From Clostridia bacterium (GTDB taxonomy: Bacteria > Bacillota > Clostridia > Lachnospirales > Lachnospiraceae): a stretch of DNA of 64,000 bases. The position numbers and the translations under genes are program-made. Of the stretch, positions 1 to 8,373 are shown in pieces. The DNA is taken from contig CAJTAK010000003.1 of NCBI GenBank assembly GCA_910574255.1, positions 269,501-333,500 on the forward strand, given 5' to 3'. The stretch's first letter is position 1. Every line of letters begins with the position of its first letter. A model generated the notes under the pieces. That model had not been told where the DNA came from. It saw only the letters and a list, made by a program, of their open reading frames with translations, and searched no databases.

Positions 1-2
1 AA

Positions 3-320
3 GGCAGCGGTTCCTACCATGCCCTGATCCCAGGGGCCGCTGCACACTGGGGACTTGCCGTTTCCGGCTGCTCCCCCTCGGAACCCCAGCGGATACTGGA
101 TGCCCTGGCAGACGGGAAACTGGTGGTGGCTATCATGTCAAAGGGACACTTTACAAGCGGCGGCCATTTTATCGTGCTGCGGGGCGTAAAGGATGGGAAG
201 ATCCTGGTGGCGGACCCCGCCAGCTACAGACGGAGCGGACAGCTCTGGGATCTTTCCATCATACTGAATGAAGCCAGCAGGCGTGCCGGCGCCGGCGGCC
301 CTTTCTGGATCATCGGCTGA
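3..320 (+). CDS. C39-like cysteine peptidase domain protein, C-terminal part
   Basis: The reading frame is open from the left edge, so this is the 3' end of a gene that starts outside the window. The visible 105 residues contain a GGHFIVLRGV stretch with the likely catalytic histidine, followed by an ADPAS motif with the likely catalytic aspartate. This His/Asp half is typical of Peptidase_C39_2 domains; the catalytic cysteine would lie in the missing part. In Firmicutes conjugative elements such domains are often at the C-terminus of a secreted cell-wall hydrolase (VirB1/CwlT-like) next to virB4, which fits the next gene. Assignment to wall remodelling for the transfer channel is inference from family and position. 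Confidence 0.6.
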   Translation, partial: GSGSYHALIPGAAAHWGLAVSGCSPSEPQRILDALADGKLVVAIMSKGHFTSGGHFIVLRGVKDGKILVADPASYRRSGQLWDLSIILNEASRRAGAGGPFWIIG

Positions 321-423
321 GCCGCCCTGCCCCAGTCCGGCCATGAAACCTGTTTACGGACGGTTCCGCTCTGAATTTACCCATGGCCGGAACTGACACA
401 CTGCGAAAGAGAGGTACTATTAC

Positions 424-3400
424 ATGAATAATCAAAATGACCATGATACCTATATCATCCCGCCGAACTTTGTGGATACAGGCACATTTTTCGGTGGCAT
501 GTTCCGGGCAAGGAATGTAATCGAGGCCGGCATCCTGGCTGCCGTGACCGGGCTGCCGGTCTTCCTGTTCCTTCCCCTGAGCCTGACTGCACGGATCATC
601 GTGCTGTGCCTGACAGCCCTGCCCCTCGTCCTGTTTGCCCTGATCGGCATATCTGGGGAAAGCCTGTCGTCTTTCCTGGTCATCTTCTTAAAATATATGA
701 AGAACCGCCGTATCGTAGGCGGCGAAGGCCAGGAAACGCTGCAGAAAGTCTCCGGCACAAAAAAGGGCAGAAAAGAACATCAGCAGAAAAAAAATCATCA
801 TGGGAAAACCATGACATCAGAGTATGCTGCCCCGGATGAAAAACAGACCAGAAATAAAGCCTCCGGTAAAAATGACAGGATCAGCGGCATATCCGGCTGG
901 AAACGCAAAGGGGAAGAAGATTTTCCCGCAGAATTTGACCAGGTGAAAGGATATGAAATACGACAGAAACTCCGTCCCAGCCAGCCACAGGCAAAGCAGC
1001 AGGCCGGAACACAGACAAAAAAATCTTCCAAAGGAAATAAGAGGACTTCAAAAAAGGATTCCGGAAAAAAGACCTCTGGAAAATTGGGAAAACCGGCTCA
1101 CAGAAACAGCCCGCATAAAAAGAACCACTCTGCCAAAAAACCGCTGTATACACCGGAACCCCAGTTTACCCACTTAAATCCGGTGGCAGACTACCTGCCC
1201 ATCAGCAGGATAGAAAACGGCATCATTTACACAAAAGACCACCGGTATGTCAAGGTGGTGGAGGTGATCCCCATCAACTTCCTGCTCCGAAGTGTCCGGG
1301 AACAGAGGAGCATTATCTATTCCTTTGTTTCTTATTTAAAGATAAGCCCCGTAAAGCTCCAGTTCAAGGTACTGACCCGCCGGGCAGATATCGGACGCCA
1401 CATGGACACAGTACGCCGGGAGATGGCGCAGGAAACCAATGAACAGTGCCTGCTCATGCAGGAAGATTACCTGCAGTTCATCCAGCAGATCTGTTCCCGT
1501 GAAGCGGTCACACGCCGGTTCTTCCTGATCTTTGAATATGAACCCTGGGGGAACACAAGGCGCACGGACGAGGAAGGGGAGGCCATCGGCTCTTTGCAGT
1601 CCGCCGTCCATACTGCATCCAATTATCTCCGCCAGTGCGGGAATGAAGTGGTTCTGCCGGATAACGAAGACGAGTTTACCATAGATGTCCTTTATAATCT
1701 CCTGTGCCGGAATGAGAGCGCCGCAAAACCCCTCCCTGTCCGGGCAAAAGAGGTGGTGGCACAGTACCTGGCAGACGGAAGGGAGGCGGAGATCGACCAT
1801 ATCCCGGCCGGGGAATTTATCGCTCCAACAAGTATTGACTTTACCCACGGAAGGTACATCTGCATTGACGGACTCTATTATGCTTACCTGCTGATCCCCT
1901 CTGACGGCTATAGAACCCATGTGCCGGCCGGCTGGCTCAGCCTGATGGTCAATGCCGGGGACGGGATCGACCTGGACATGTTCCTCTCCCGCCAGCCAAA
2001 AGAGCGCATCATCCAGAAGGTGGGCCAGCAGCTCCGCATCAACCGTTCCCGGATCAAGGATGCCAGCGACACCAACACGGACTTTGATGATATCGACAGC
2101 GCTATCCGGAGCGGCTATTTCCTGAAAGAAGGACTGGCAAACAATGAAGATTTTTACTTTATGAACCTGTTGATCACCATTACGGCTCCCAGCGAAGAGG
2201 ATCTGGAATGGAAGGTCAGCGAGATGAAAAAGCTGCTGCTCTCCCAGGACATGCGGGTATCCTCCTGCCACTTCCGGGAAGAACAGGCATTCCTCACTGC
2301 CCTGCCTCTTGTATCTGTGGAAAAAGGACTGTATGAACGCAGCAAGCGCAATCTCCTGACTGGGGGCGCTGCAAGCTGCTACCCCTTCACCAGCTATGAG
2401 ATGTGTGATGACAACGGCATCCTTTTAGGAGTGAATAAATACAACAGCTCCCTGATCATTGTGGATATCTTCAATTCTGCCGTCTACAAAAACGCAAACA
2501 TGGCAATCCTGGGAACCTCCGGTGCAGGCAAGACCTTTACCATGCAGCTTATGGCTCTGCGGATGCGGCGCAAGGGAATCCCCATTTTTATCATTGCCCC
2601 GTTAAAGGGGCACGAATTCCACCGGGCCTGCGCCAACGTGGGAGGTGAATTTATCCAGGTCTCACCGGCAAGCCCCCATTGTATCAATGTAATGGAGATC
2701 CGGCAGGTGGACCGCACTGTGAACGAACTGCTGGATGGTCCCGGCATCCAGCTCTCAGAACTGGCAGAGAAGATCCAGCGGCTCCATATCTTTTTCAGCC
2801 TGCTGATCCCGGATATGAACCATGAGGAGCGCCAGCTTCTGGACGAAGCCCTGATCCATACCTACAACAAAAAGGGCATCACCCATGACAACGCTTCCCT
2901 GGCAGATCCCAAAAATCCGGAACAATACCGTGAAATGCCGGTGCTGGGAGACCTTTACGAAATATTAAAAAAATCGGCTGCCACCAAACGCCTGGCAAAT
3001 ATCTTAAACCGCCTGGTAAACGGCTCCGCCAGCACCTTCAACCAGCATACCAACGTGTCCCTGGACAATAAGTATACCGTACTGGATATTTCTTCCCTGA
3101 CCGGAGACCTGCTCACTGTAGGAATGTTTGTTGCACTGGATTTCGTCTGGGACCGTGCCAAGGAAGACCGTACCGAGGAAAAGACCATCTTTATTGACGA
3201 ATGCTGGCAGCTCCTGTCCGGTGCCGGTGCCACGGGCACACGCCTTGCCGGGGATTTTGTTCTGGAGATCTTCAAGACCATCCGCGGATACGGCGGCTCT
3301 GCGGTCTGTGCCAGCCAGGACTTAAACGACTTTTTCAATCTGGATGAAGGACGGTTTGGGAAAGGCATCATCAACAACTCCAAAACAAAGATCATTCTGA

Positions 3401-3630
3401 ACCTGGAGGATGACGAGGCCATGCGTGTGCAGAGCGCCCTCCACCTCTCTGATGCGGAAATCATGGAAGTCACCCACTTTGAACGGGGCAACGGCTTAAT
3501 CAGCACCAACAACAATAACATCATGGTGGAATTTAAGGCAAGCCCTGTGGAAAAAGACCTGATCACCACAGACCGGAGGGAACTGAAAGACATCGTGGAG
3601 CGGATACGCCGGCAGAACGAAGCCGGATAG
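424..3630 (+). CDS. virB4: PrgI (VirB3-like)-VirB4 fusion, conjugative T4SS ATPase
   Basis: Type IV secretion ATPase energising assembly of the conjugation channel at the inner membrane. Residues about 30-90 hold two hydrophobic segments resembling the PrgI/VirB3 family. A very basic Lys/Arg/Ser-rich linker runs from about 100 to 245. The rest is VirB4-like, with Walker A GTSGAGKT at residues 697-704 and Walker B ending in DE at 925-926, followed by the CASQDLNDFF stretch typical of VirB4/TraE ATPases. The 1068-residue length exceeds a usual VirB4 (about 800) because of the N-terminal fusion and linker. ATG is preceded by AGAGAGGT. It is the first complete gene of the transfer block. Confidence 0.9.
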   Translation: MNNQNDHDTYIIPPNFVDTGTFFGGMFRARNVIEAGILAAVTGLPVFLFLPLSLTARIIVLCLTALPLVLFALIGISGESLSSFLVIFLKYMKNRRIVGGEGQETLQKVSGTKKGRKEHQQKKNHHGKTMTSEYAAPDEKQTRNKASGKNDRISGISGWKRKGEEDFPAEFDQVKGYEIRQKLRPSQPQAKQQAGTQTKKSSKGNKRTSKKDSGKKTSGKLGKPAHRNSPHKKNHSAKKPLYTPEPQFTHLNPVADYLPISRIENGIIYTKDHRYVKVVEVIPINFLLRSVREQRSIIYSFVSYLKISPVKLQFKVLTRRADIGRHMDTVRREMAQETNEQCLLMQEDYLQFIQQICSREAVTRRFFLIFEYEPWGNTRRTDEEGEAIGSLQSAVHTASNYLRQCGNEVVLPDNEDEFTIDVLYNLLCRNESAAKPLPVRAKEVVAQYLADGREAEIDHIPAGEFIAPTSIDFTHGRYICIDGLYYAYLLIPSDGYRTHVPAGWLSLMVNAGDGIDLDMFLSRQPKERIIQKVGQQLRINRSRIKDASDTNTDFDDIDSAIRSGYFLKEGLANNEDFYFMNLLITITAPSEEDLEWKVSEMKKLLLSQDMRVSSCHFREEQAFLTALPLVSVEKGLYERSKRNLLTGGAASCYPFTSYEMCDDNGILLGVNKYNSSLIIVDIFNSAVYKNANMAILGTSGAGKTFTMQLMALRMRRKGIPIFIIAPLKGHEFHRACANVGGEFIQVSPASPHCINVMEIRQVDRTVNELLDGPGIQLSELAEKIQRLHIFFSLLIPDMNHEERQLLDEALIHTYNKKGITHDNASLADPKNPEQYREMPVLGDLYEILKKSAATKRLANILNRLVNGSASTFNQHTNVSLDNKYTVLDISSLTGDLLTVGMFVALDFVWDRAKEDRTEEKTIFIDECWQLLSGAGATGTRLAGDFVLEIFKTIRGYGGSAVCASQDLNDFFNLDEGRFGKGIINNSKTKIILNLEDDEAMRVQSALHLSDAEIMEVTHFERGNGLISTNNNNIMVEFKASPVEKDLITTDRRELKDIVERIRRQNEAG

Positions 3631-3649
3631 CATACGGGATTACACACCG

Positions 3650-3709
3650 TATACGCACGGATTACGCAATCTTATTTTTATTACGTCCGTTATACGCACA
3701 GATTACGCA
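3650..3709. repeat. two near-identical 19-bp direct repeats
   Basis: TATACGCACGGATTACGCA (3650-3668) recurs with one change at 3691-3709, 41 bp apart, in the short gap after virB4. A degenerate third copy (ATACGGGATTACACA) overlaps the virB4 3' end near 3632. A protein-binding site is possible; the function is unknown. Confidence 0.6.
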
Positions 3710-3741
3710 TTTACAAAAAACCAGAAAGGAAGGTGGCGCCA

Positions 3742-4269
3742 GTGAAGACAAGGGCAGACCTGTACGGCCGGGAGGCTGCAGAGCTGCTCCGGATCATATC
3801 CATGTATCCGGGGCTTTCAGAAAAACAGTTATGCCGGTTCTACCCGGATAAGGAGGATGTCACAAAAAACCTGCTCTCCTATTTATCCAGACAGGGACGC
3901 ACCCGGCAGGCAGACACGGGGGGATATTTCCCCTACGGAAATGACCGTATGGAAACAGATTCGGGCATGGTACAGGCGGTATGGGTTCTGCTTGACTTTA
4001 TTGACAGAACTGAATACCACTCATCCAGTGAGTTCCCCGTGAAGATCGCTTTTTTCTCTGACGGCGAGCTGTACGAGATCATCCATGTCGCTTCCGGACA
4101 GGAAGCCCTTGTCACCCATGCCCTGCGGCAGAGCCGTGACAGCGGGAGCCGCCGTATCGTACTGGTGGACAGCCCAGAACAGATTCCCCTGCTGGAATTT
4201 CCGGGAATTACCGGATTCTGTACGGTGGATGCTGCCGGAAACGTAAGCTACTACAAAAAATCAACCTGA
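3742..4269 (+). CDS. conserved conjugative-element protein (DUF5697-like)
   Basis: A 175-residue soluble protein starting MKTRADLYGREAAELL. The N-terminal half looks like a small winged-helix fold (a helix pair around YPGLSEKQLCRFY), as in DUF5697 proteins of Firmicutes conjugative elements; I recall that family from its start sequence and cannot verify it here. The GTG at 3742 is preferred over the GTG at 3733 because AGGAAGG lies directly against the latter but 9-10 nt before the former. It sits between virB4 and two other accessory genes on the same strand, so an accessory role in transfer or its regulation is likely. No catalytic motif is visible. Confidence 0.6.
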   Translation: MKTRADLYGREAAELLRIISMYPGLSEKQLCRFYPDKEDVTKNLLSYLSRQGRTRQADTGGYFPYGNDRMETDSGMVQAVWVLLDFIDRTEYHSSSEFPVKIAFFSDGELYEIIHVASGQEALVTHALRQSRDSGSRRIVLVDSPEQIPLLEFPGITGFCTVDAAGNVSYYKKST

Positions 4270-4336
4270 AACAAAAACTGCCCTGATTGTGATGATACAG
4301 GGCGCTCATGCCACAACAACCAAAGGAGGGATGTGA

Positions 4337-4999
4337 GTGGACCGAAAAATCATCTCACGCCGGATCGCAGATATCCAGAACAGCCTTTCACGGCTGAACA
4401 ATAACATCTGCGCCATGGATTCTTTGGATATCCAGCGTTATCCGGAAAACTATGAAACCATGTCAACCGAAGCCGCCCTGCGGGCCGAAGGGATCGCCTG
4501 TCAGCTCAGGAGCCTCCTCTATGCCTCCACCTCTGTTCCCAAGACAGAATATCTGGTAAAAGCCGGAGAAGTTCACGGCATAGAAGTCCGTTTTGAAAAC
4601 GGCATCCTGGAGGTAATCATGCCCCGCCTTCTTCCCAAAAAGAAGGCACGCCAGAGCAGCCTGTTCCTGATCGACCCGCTCCACGCCGTTCTGGGGCAGT
4701 ACACAAAGGAGCACACCCTGCCCCGGTTTCGGGAATGTGTGGTCTGTATCTCCCATGTATATGACCATGAACTGCCGGACTGGTGCCTTTTAGATTATGA
4801 CAACCTGCAGCAGAAACAGATCCTGGACACCATCGCCCTGTATGTGATGGCAGACGACAGCGGACTCTTGTGTGATGCCTACAATACTACGGAGCTTGGA
4901 GATCAGGACGGCACCCGTATCTACATCATGGAAAAAAACCGCTTTGCCGGATGGCTTTCCAGACGGGAAAAAGACTTAAAATCCATATCGGATTTTTGA
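4337..4999 (+). CDS. conserved conjugative-element protein (possibly DUF6100)
   Basis: A 220-residue soluble protein with an N-terminal helix (RRIADIQNSLSRLNNNI) likely to form a coiled coil and a mixed alpha/beta body. I think it belongs to a DUF6100-type family found beside VirD4 genes, but this is recollection, not a search result. No enzyme motif is visible. Translation begins at GTG with AAAGGAGG 7 nt upstream. A short hairpin (GCCCTG/CAGGGC, 4280-4303) sits just before it. Confidence 0.55.
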   Translation: MDRKIISRRIADIQNSLSRLNNNICAMDSLDIQRYPENYETMSTEAALRAEGIACQLRSLLYASTSVPKTEYLVKAGEVHGIEVRFENGILEVIMPRLLPKKKARQSSLFLIDPLHAVLGQYTKEHTLPRFRECVVCISHVYDHELPDWCLLDYDNLQQKQILDTIALYVMADDSGLLCDAYNTTELGDQDGTRIYIMEKNRFAGWLSRREKDLKSISDF

Positions 5000-5046
5000 C
5001 CATTTCCGGAATTTTTTGACCTATATGCCGGGAACCGGAGAAAAAA

Positions 5047-5145
5047 CGGAAAAAACGGCTTTTTCCGGCCTGGCTTCGGCCCGGAATCTACCGAAGTTTT
5101 CAGCCACCCCGGTAAAAAACCGGGGAAATGCCGGCCCTGTGCCGG
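5047..5145. other. cluster of three hairpins before the next gene
   Basis: Three consecutive inverted repeats fill the gap: CGGAAAAA/TTTTTCCG (5047-5054/5060-5067), CCCCGGT/ACCGGGG (5107-5113/5119-5125) and CCGGC/GCCGG (5131-5135/5141-5145). None is followed by a T-run, so a plain terminator is unlikely. They end just before the AGGAGG of the TTG-initiated gene and could be mRNA processing or stability elements. Confidence 0.5.
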
Positions 5146-5163
5146 TCATAAGGAGGTGATCTT

Positions 5164-6285
5164 TTGCATGACAAAAACAGCTTCCCGCGGGAAGACACCA
5201 TCAGCTACCATCTGCTCGAACTGACCGCTATATGCGGCGAATTCCCCGTCCCCCTGCTCATACGCCTTCCCTGCAGTACCAGTTACAAGGAGTCCGTCAT
5301 CACCTTCCTGAAGAAAGAGGGGCTCCTGCGTACTTATTACCGGGATAAACTGCGGGGATACCGCCTGGGCCGCAGGGCAAAGAGTTTCCTGCTGGCGGAA
5401 AATCCGGAACGGTTTTCATTCTTCCTTACAGGGAACGGGGAAACACATAAATTAAAGAGCGAATTTTCCCGCCGCCTGCGCCTGCACCGTGTGGCTGAAA
5501 TTTTCGTCACCATGCAGAATGCGGGAGTCCGGATCTTCCGGGATGAGAAGCCTGAAGTTTTCTCCTCCAGAGGCTCCCCTGTCCAAAGCCTGGACATCCC
5601 AGCTTTTTACAGTTCCCGTGAGATTAAGGAAATCGGCGTTGAAGCCGTAAAAATCAGGGGCTCACGCATGGCCGGCGCACTCCTTGCGCCATCCGGGATC
5701 TTTACCGCTTATAACGGAGATTCCTATACCATGAAATGGGACTACCGGGCGGAAATAAAGGTACAGGTATTTTTAAAGCTCCTGCTGTGCTGCGAAAGGC
5801 TGCCTGCTCAGTATGCCCGGACCGAAATTTCCGGCCTGCTCCTTGGGAACGGCCTGGAACATTTCTACCAGATCCTTTCCGGCGCTGACACCGGTTCCCG
5901 CTGTTTCTTCCTTCTGGACGGGAACTATGCGCATTTTTACTACCTGACCAATGACCATTACGGGGATACGCTGCTAAGGCTCCTATGCGACCCGGTAAAA
6001 ATATCGGAACTTGACCACATGCTGATGCAGGGCCTTTACCCAAAGGATGCGGGACTTCCCATAGAGCATGACGCCCTGGACGGGAACGGAAATCCGGTCC
6101 TGTTCGGCTATTTTCTGGATATCCCCCGCATCAACCGTTTCCATACGGCGCTCCAGCTGCAGGAACGGACAGGAACCCTTATCTGCTTTGACTTCCAGAA
6201 GGAAGTTCTCCACCGCTCCTGCGGCGGACAGGCAGAGTTTTCCACCATCAGCTTTGCAAAATTTGAAAGGAGGTTTTTCCCATAG
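5164..6285 (+). CDS. unrecognised accessory protein, winged-helix-like N-terminus
   Basis: A 373-residue soluble protein I do not recognise with certainty. Residues 10-75 (ISYHLLELTAICGEFPVPLL through KEEGLLRTYYRD) read like a winged-helix domain similar to replication-relaxation family proteins; the rest is mixed alpha/beta with no visible catalytic motif. The start is TTG: AGGAGG ends 7 nt upstream, and the nearby ATG is out of frame. Its stop codon overlaps the proposed ATA start of virD4 in an ATAG junction, so the two are probably translationally coupled and the product may work with the coupling protein. Confidence 0.5.
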   Translation: MHDKNSFPREDTISYHLLELTAICGEFPVPLLIRLPCSTSYKESVITFLKKEGLLRTYYRDKLRGYRLGRRAKSFLLAENPERFSFFLTGNGETHKLKSEFSRRLRLHRVAEIFVTMQNAGVRIFRDEKPEVFSSRGSPVQSLDIPAFYSSREIKEIGVEAVKIRGSRMAGALLAPSGIFTAYNGDSYTMKWDYRAEIKVQVFLKLLLCCERLPAQYARTEISGLLLGNGLEHFYQILSGADTGSRCFFLLDGNYAHFYYLTNDHYGDTLLRLLCDPVKISELDHMLMQGLYPKDAGLPIEHDALDGNGNPVLFGYFLDIPRINRFHTALQLQERTGTLICFDFQKEVLHRSCGGQAEFSTISFAKFERRFFP

Positions 6286-8303
6286 ACAAGAAAAAATTAC
6301 TGAAAGGGCTGATCACGGCTCCCATAGCCATCCTTGCCATCCTGTATGCGGGCGGCTACCTGGGGCAGTTCATCGGCAACTATGCCCTCTGGAAGCAGGG
6401 CGGCGGCTATCCGGGGGACGGCACTTCCCCCCTGCCCGCTTCCCCCGGCCTGTCCGTCTGCCTCCGTGCAGCAGTGCATCCGCCATACGGAATTTACGGG
6501 ATATTTATCTGCATCGGACTTCTTGCGGTACTTCTGCTCCTGGTCATGCGGATCGGATACAGCGATACCGGAGAATATGACGAAGACCGGAATTTCACCT
6601 ATTCTGCCAAAGGCACCTACGGCACATCCGGATGGATGAGCCGGAAAGAAATGTCCGGCGTCCTGGAGCTGGTAGCAGACCTGCACCGTTATCAGGGGAT
6701 CGTGCTGGGCATGCTGGACCGGAAGGCGGTCTGCGTGCCGGAGAAGACACGGCTCAACAGCAACCTGGCAGTCTATGGTGCCAGCGGCTCCATGAAGACC
6801 CGTTCCTTCTGTATGAACCGCATCCTGCAGGGTGTATCCCGAGGGGAATCCCTGGTGATCTGCGATCCCAAATCGGAGTTATACGAAAAGTCCAGCGAAT
6901 ACCTGCGTGACAAAGGCTATACCGTCCGTGTGTTCAATCTGGTCAATCCCGAAAACTCGGATTCCTGGAACTGTCTTTCGGAAGTGGAAGGACAGGAACT
7001 GATGGCACAGCTCTTTGTGGATGTCATTATCAAGAATACCACTGGCGGCGGCAAGGGAGACCATTTCTGGGATTCCGCAGAAATGAACCTGTTAAAAGCA
7101 CTGGTGCTGTATGTGGATAAGGGCTACCCGCCGGAGAACCGGAACATGGGCCAGGTTTATCAGCTCATTACCCTCAATTCCGAAACAGCACTGAACAGCC
7201 TGTTTGAAGTCCTGCCCATCAACCATCCGGCAAAAGCCCCTTACAGCCTTTTCAAGCAGGCATCCGATTCTGTGCGGAGCGGTGTTATCATCGGGCTGGG
7301 GAGCCGCCTGCAGGTATTCCAGTCGGAACTGATCAAAAAGATCACGGCAAGGGATGAAATCGACCTGGAACTGCTGGGGCAGAAACCCTGTGCCTATTTC
7401 CTTGTGACCAGCGACCAGGACAGCACCTTTGATTTTCTGGCATCCCTGTTTTTGTCCTTTGTGTTCATCAAGCTGGTGCGGTATGCGGATAAAAACTGTG
7501 AGGGCGGAAGGCTTCCTGTGCCCGTCCATGTATTAGGGGAGGAGCTGACTGCCTGCGGCACTATCCCCGACCTCTCCCGGCGCCTGAGCGTGATCCGCTC
7601 CCGGAACATCTCCATGTCCTGTGTGTTCCAGAACCTTGCGGGACTGCAGAACCGGTATCCGCTGAACCTCTGGCAGGAGATCTTAGGGAATTGTGATGTC
7701 CAGCTCTTTCTGGGATGCACTGACCCCCTGACTGCGGAATTTGTCTCCTCCCGTACCGGACTGGCAAGCGTGGCAGTCTCCAGCAAGTCCAAGCAGTTAG
7801 GAACCTGGCGGATCTCCAACTACACGCCGGAGTACCGGGAGACCAGCGGTGTGGGAAAGCGGCCTGTGCTGACGCCGGATGAAGTGCTGCGCCTGCCCAT
7901 TGATGAAGCTCTGGTCATCATCCGCGGAAAGAAGACCTTAAAGGTGGATAAGATGGATTATTCCAAACATCCGGAATATCCCCTGCTGCGCTCCTGCAAG
8001 GCATCCGCTCATATCCCGGAATGGAGGCGGCTGGAAATGGAAACGGCTGCTGCAGCGGAACCTGTGGTAAAGCCTGCTCCCCAAAAAACAGTTACAAAGC
8101 AGGCAGGAAAAGCAGCTTCCAAACCTGCCCAAAAGACAGGGACGGAACCCGCCGCAAAGGGAACCGCAAAACCATCGGCAGCCGGCGCACAGCAGAAACC
8201 CCAAAAAACGGCAGCAGCTGATCCTGGGAAAGCTGTCCCTGCTGCATCTTCCGGCACACCTGCCGGGATCGTATCCACGGACAAAGATTCCATCATGTCC
8301 TGA
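6282..8303 (+). CDS. virD4: VirD4/TraG-family type IV coupling protein, apparent ATA start
   Basis: Coupling ATPase that brings the relaxosome to the T4SS channel at the membrane. From the ATA it has 673 residues, with two N-terminal membrane segments (about 9-30 and 67-83) as expected for VirD4. Walker A reads GASGSMKT (166-173), with Met where the last Gly is usual; Walker B ends in LGEE near 418-421 and is followed by the IPDLSRRLSVIRSRNIS box conserved in VirD4. The last 95 residues are an Ala/Pro/Lys tail. AAAGGAGG lies 8 nt before ATA; the next ordinary start in frame (GTG 6474) would remove the first membrane helix and lies far from any good ribosome site. Confidence 0.85.
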   Translation: MDKKKLLKGLITAPIAILAILYAGGYLGQFIGNYALWKQGGGYPGDGTSPLPASPGLSVCLRAAVHPPYGIYGIFICIGLLAVLLLLVMRIGYSDTGEYDEDRNFTYSAKGTYGTSGWMSRKEMSGVLELVADLHRYQGIVLGMLDRKAVCVPEKTRLNSNLAVYGASGSMKTRSFCMNRILQGVSRGESLVICDPKSELYEKSSEYLRDKGYTVRVFNLVNPENSDSWNCLSEVEGQELMAQLFVDVIIKNTTGGGKGDHFWDSAEMNLLKALVLYVDKGYPPENRNMGQVYQLITLNSETALNSLFEVLPINHPAKAPYSLFKQASDSVRSGVIIGLGSRLQVFQSELIKKITARDEIDLELLGQKPCAYFLVTSDQDSTFDFLASLFLSFVFIKLVRYADKNCEGGRLPVPVHVLGEELTACGTIPDLSRRLSVIRSRNISMSCVFQNLAGLQNRYPLNLWQEILGNCDVQLFLGCTDPLTAEFVSSRTGLASVAVSSKSKQLGTWRISNYTPEYRETSGVGKRPVLTPDEVLRLPIDEALVIIRGKKTLKVDKMDYSKHPEYPLLRSCKASAHIPEWRRLEMETAAAAEPVVKPAPQKTVTKQAGKAASKPAQKTGTEPAAKGTAKPSAAGAQQKPQKTAAADPGKAVPAASSGTPAGIVSTDKDSIMS

Positions 8304-8373
8304 AACAAGAATGCTATGGAACGGCCCATTTCCGGGTTGTGCTATAGAATAACAACACAATGGAGGTAAACAT

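Noticed and set aside
1336-2271. A 311-codon open frame antisense to virB4
   Set aside because: It lies opposite a conserved ATPase gene, has no ribosome site and reads as low-complexity codon-bias shadow.
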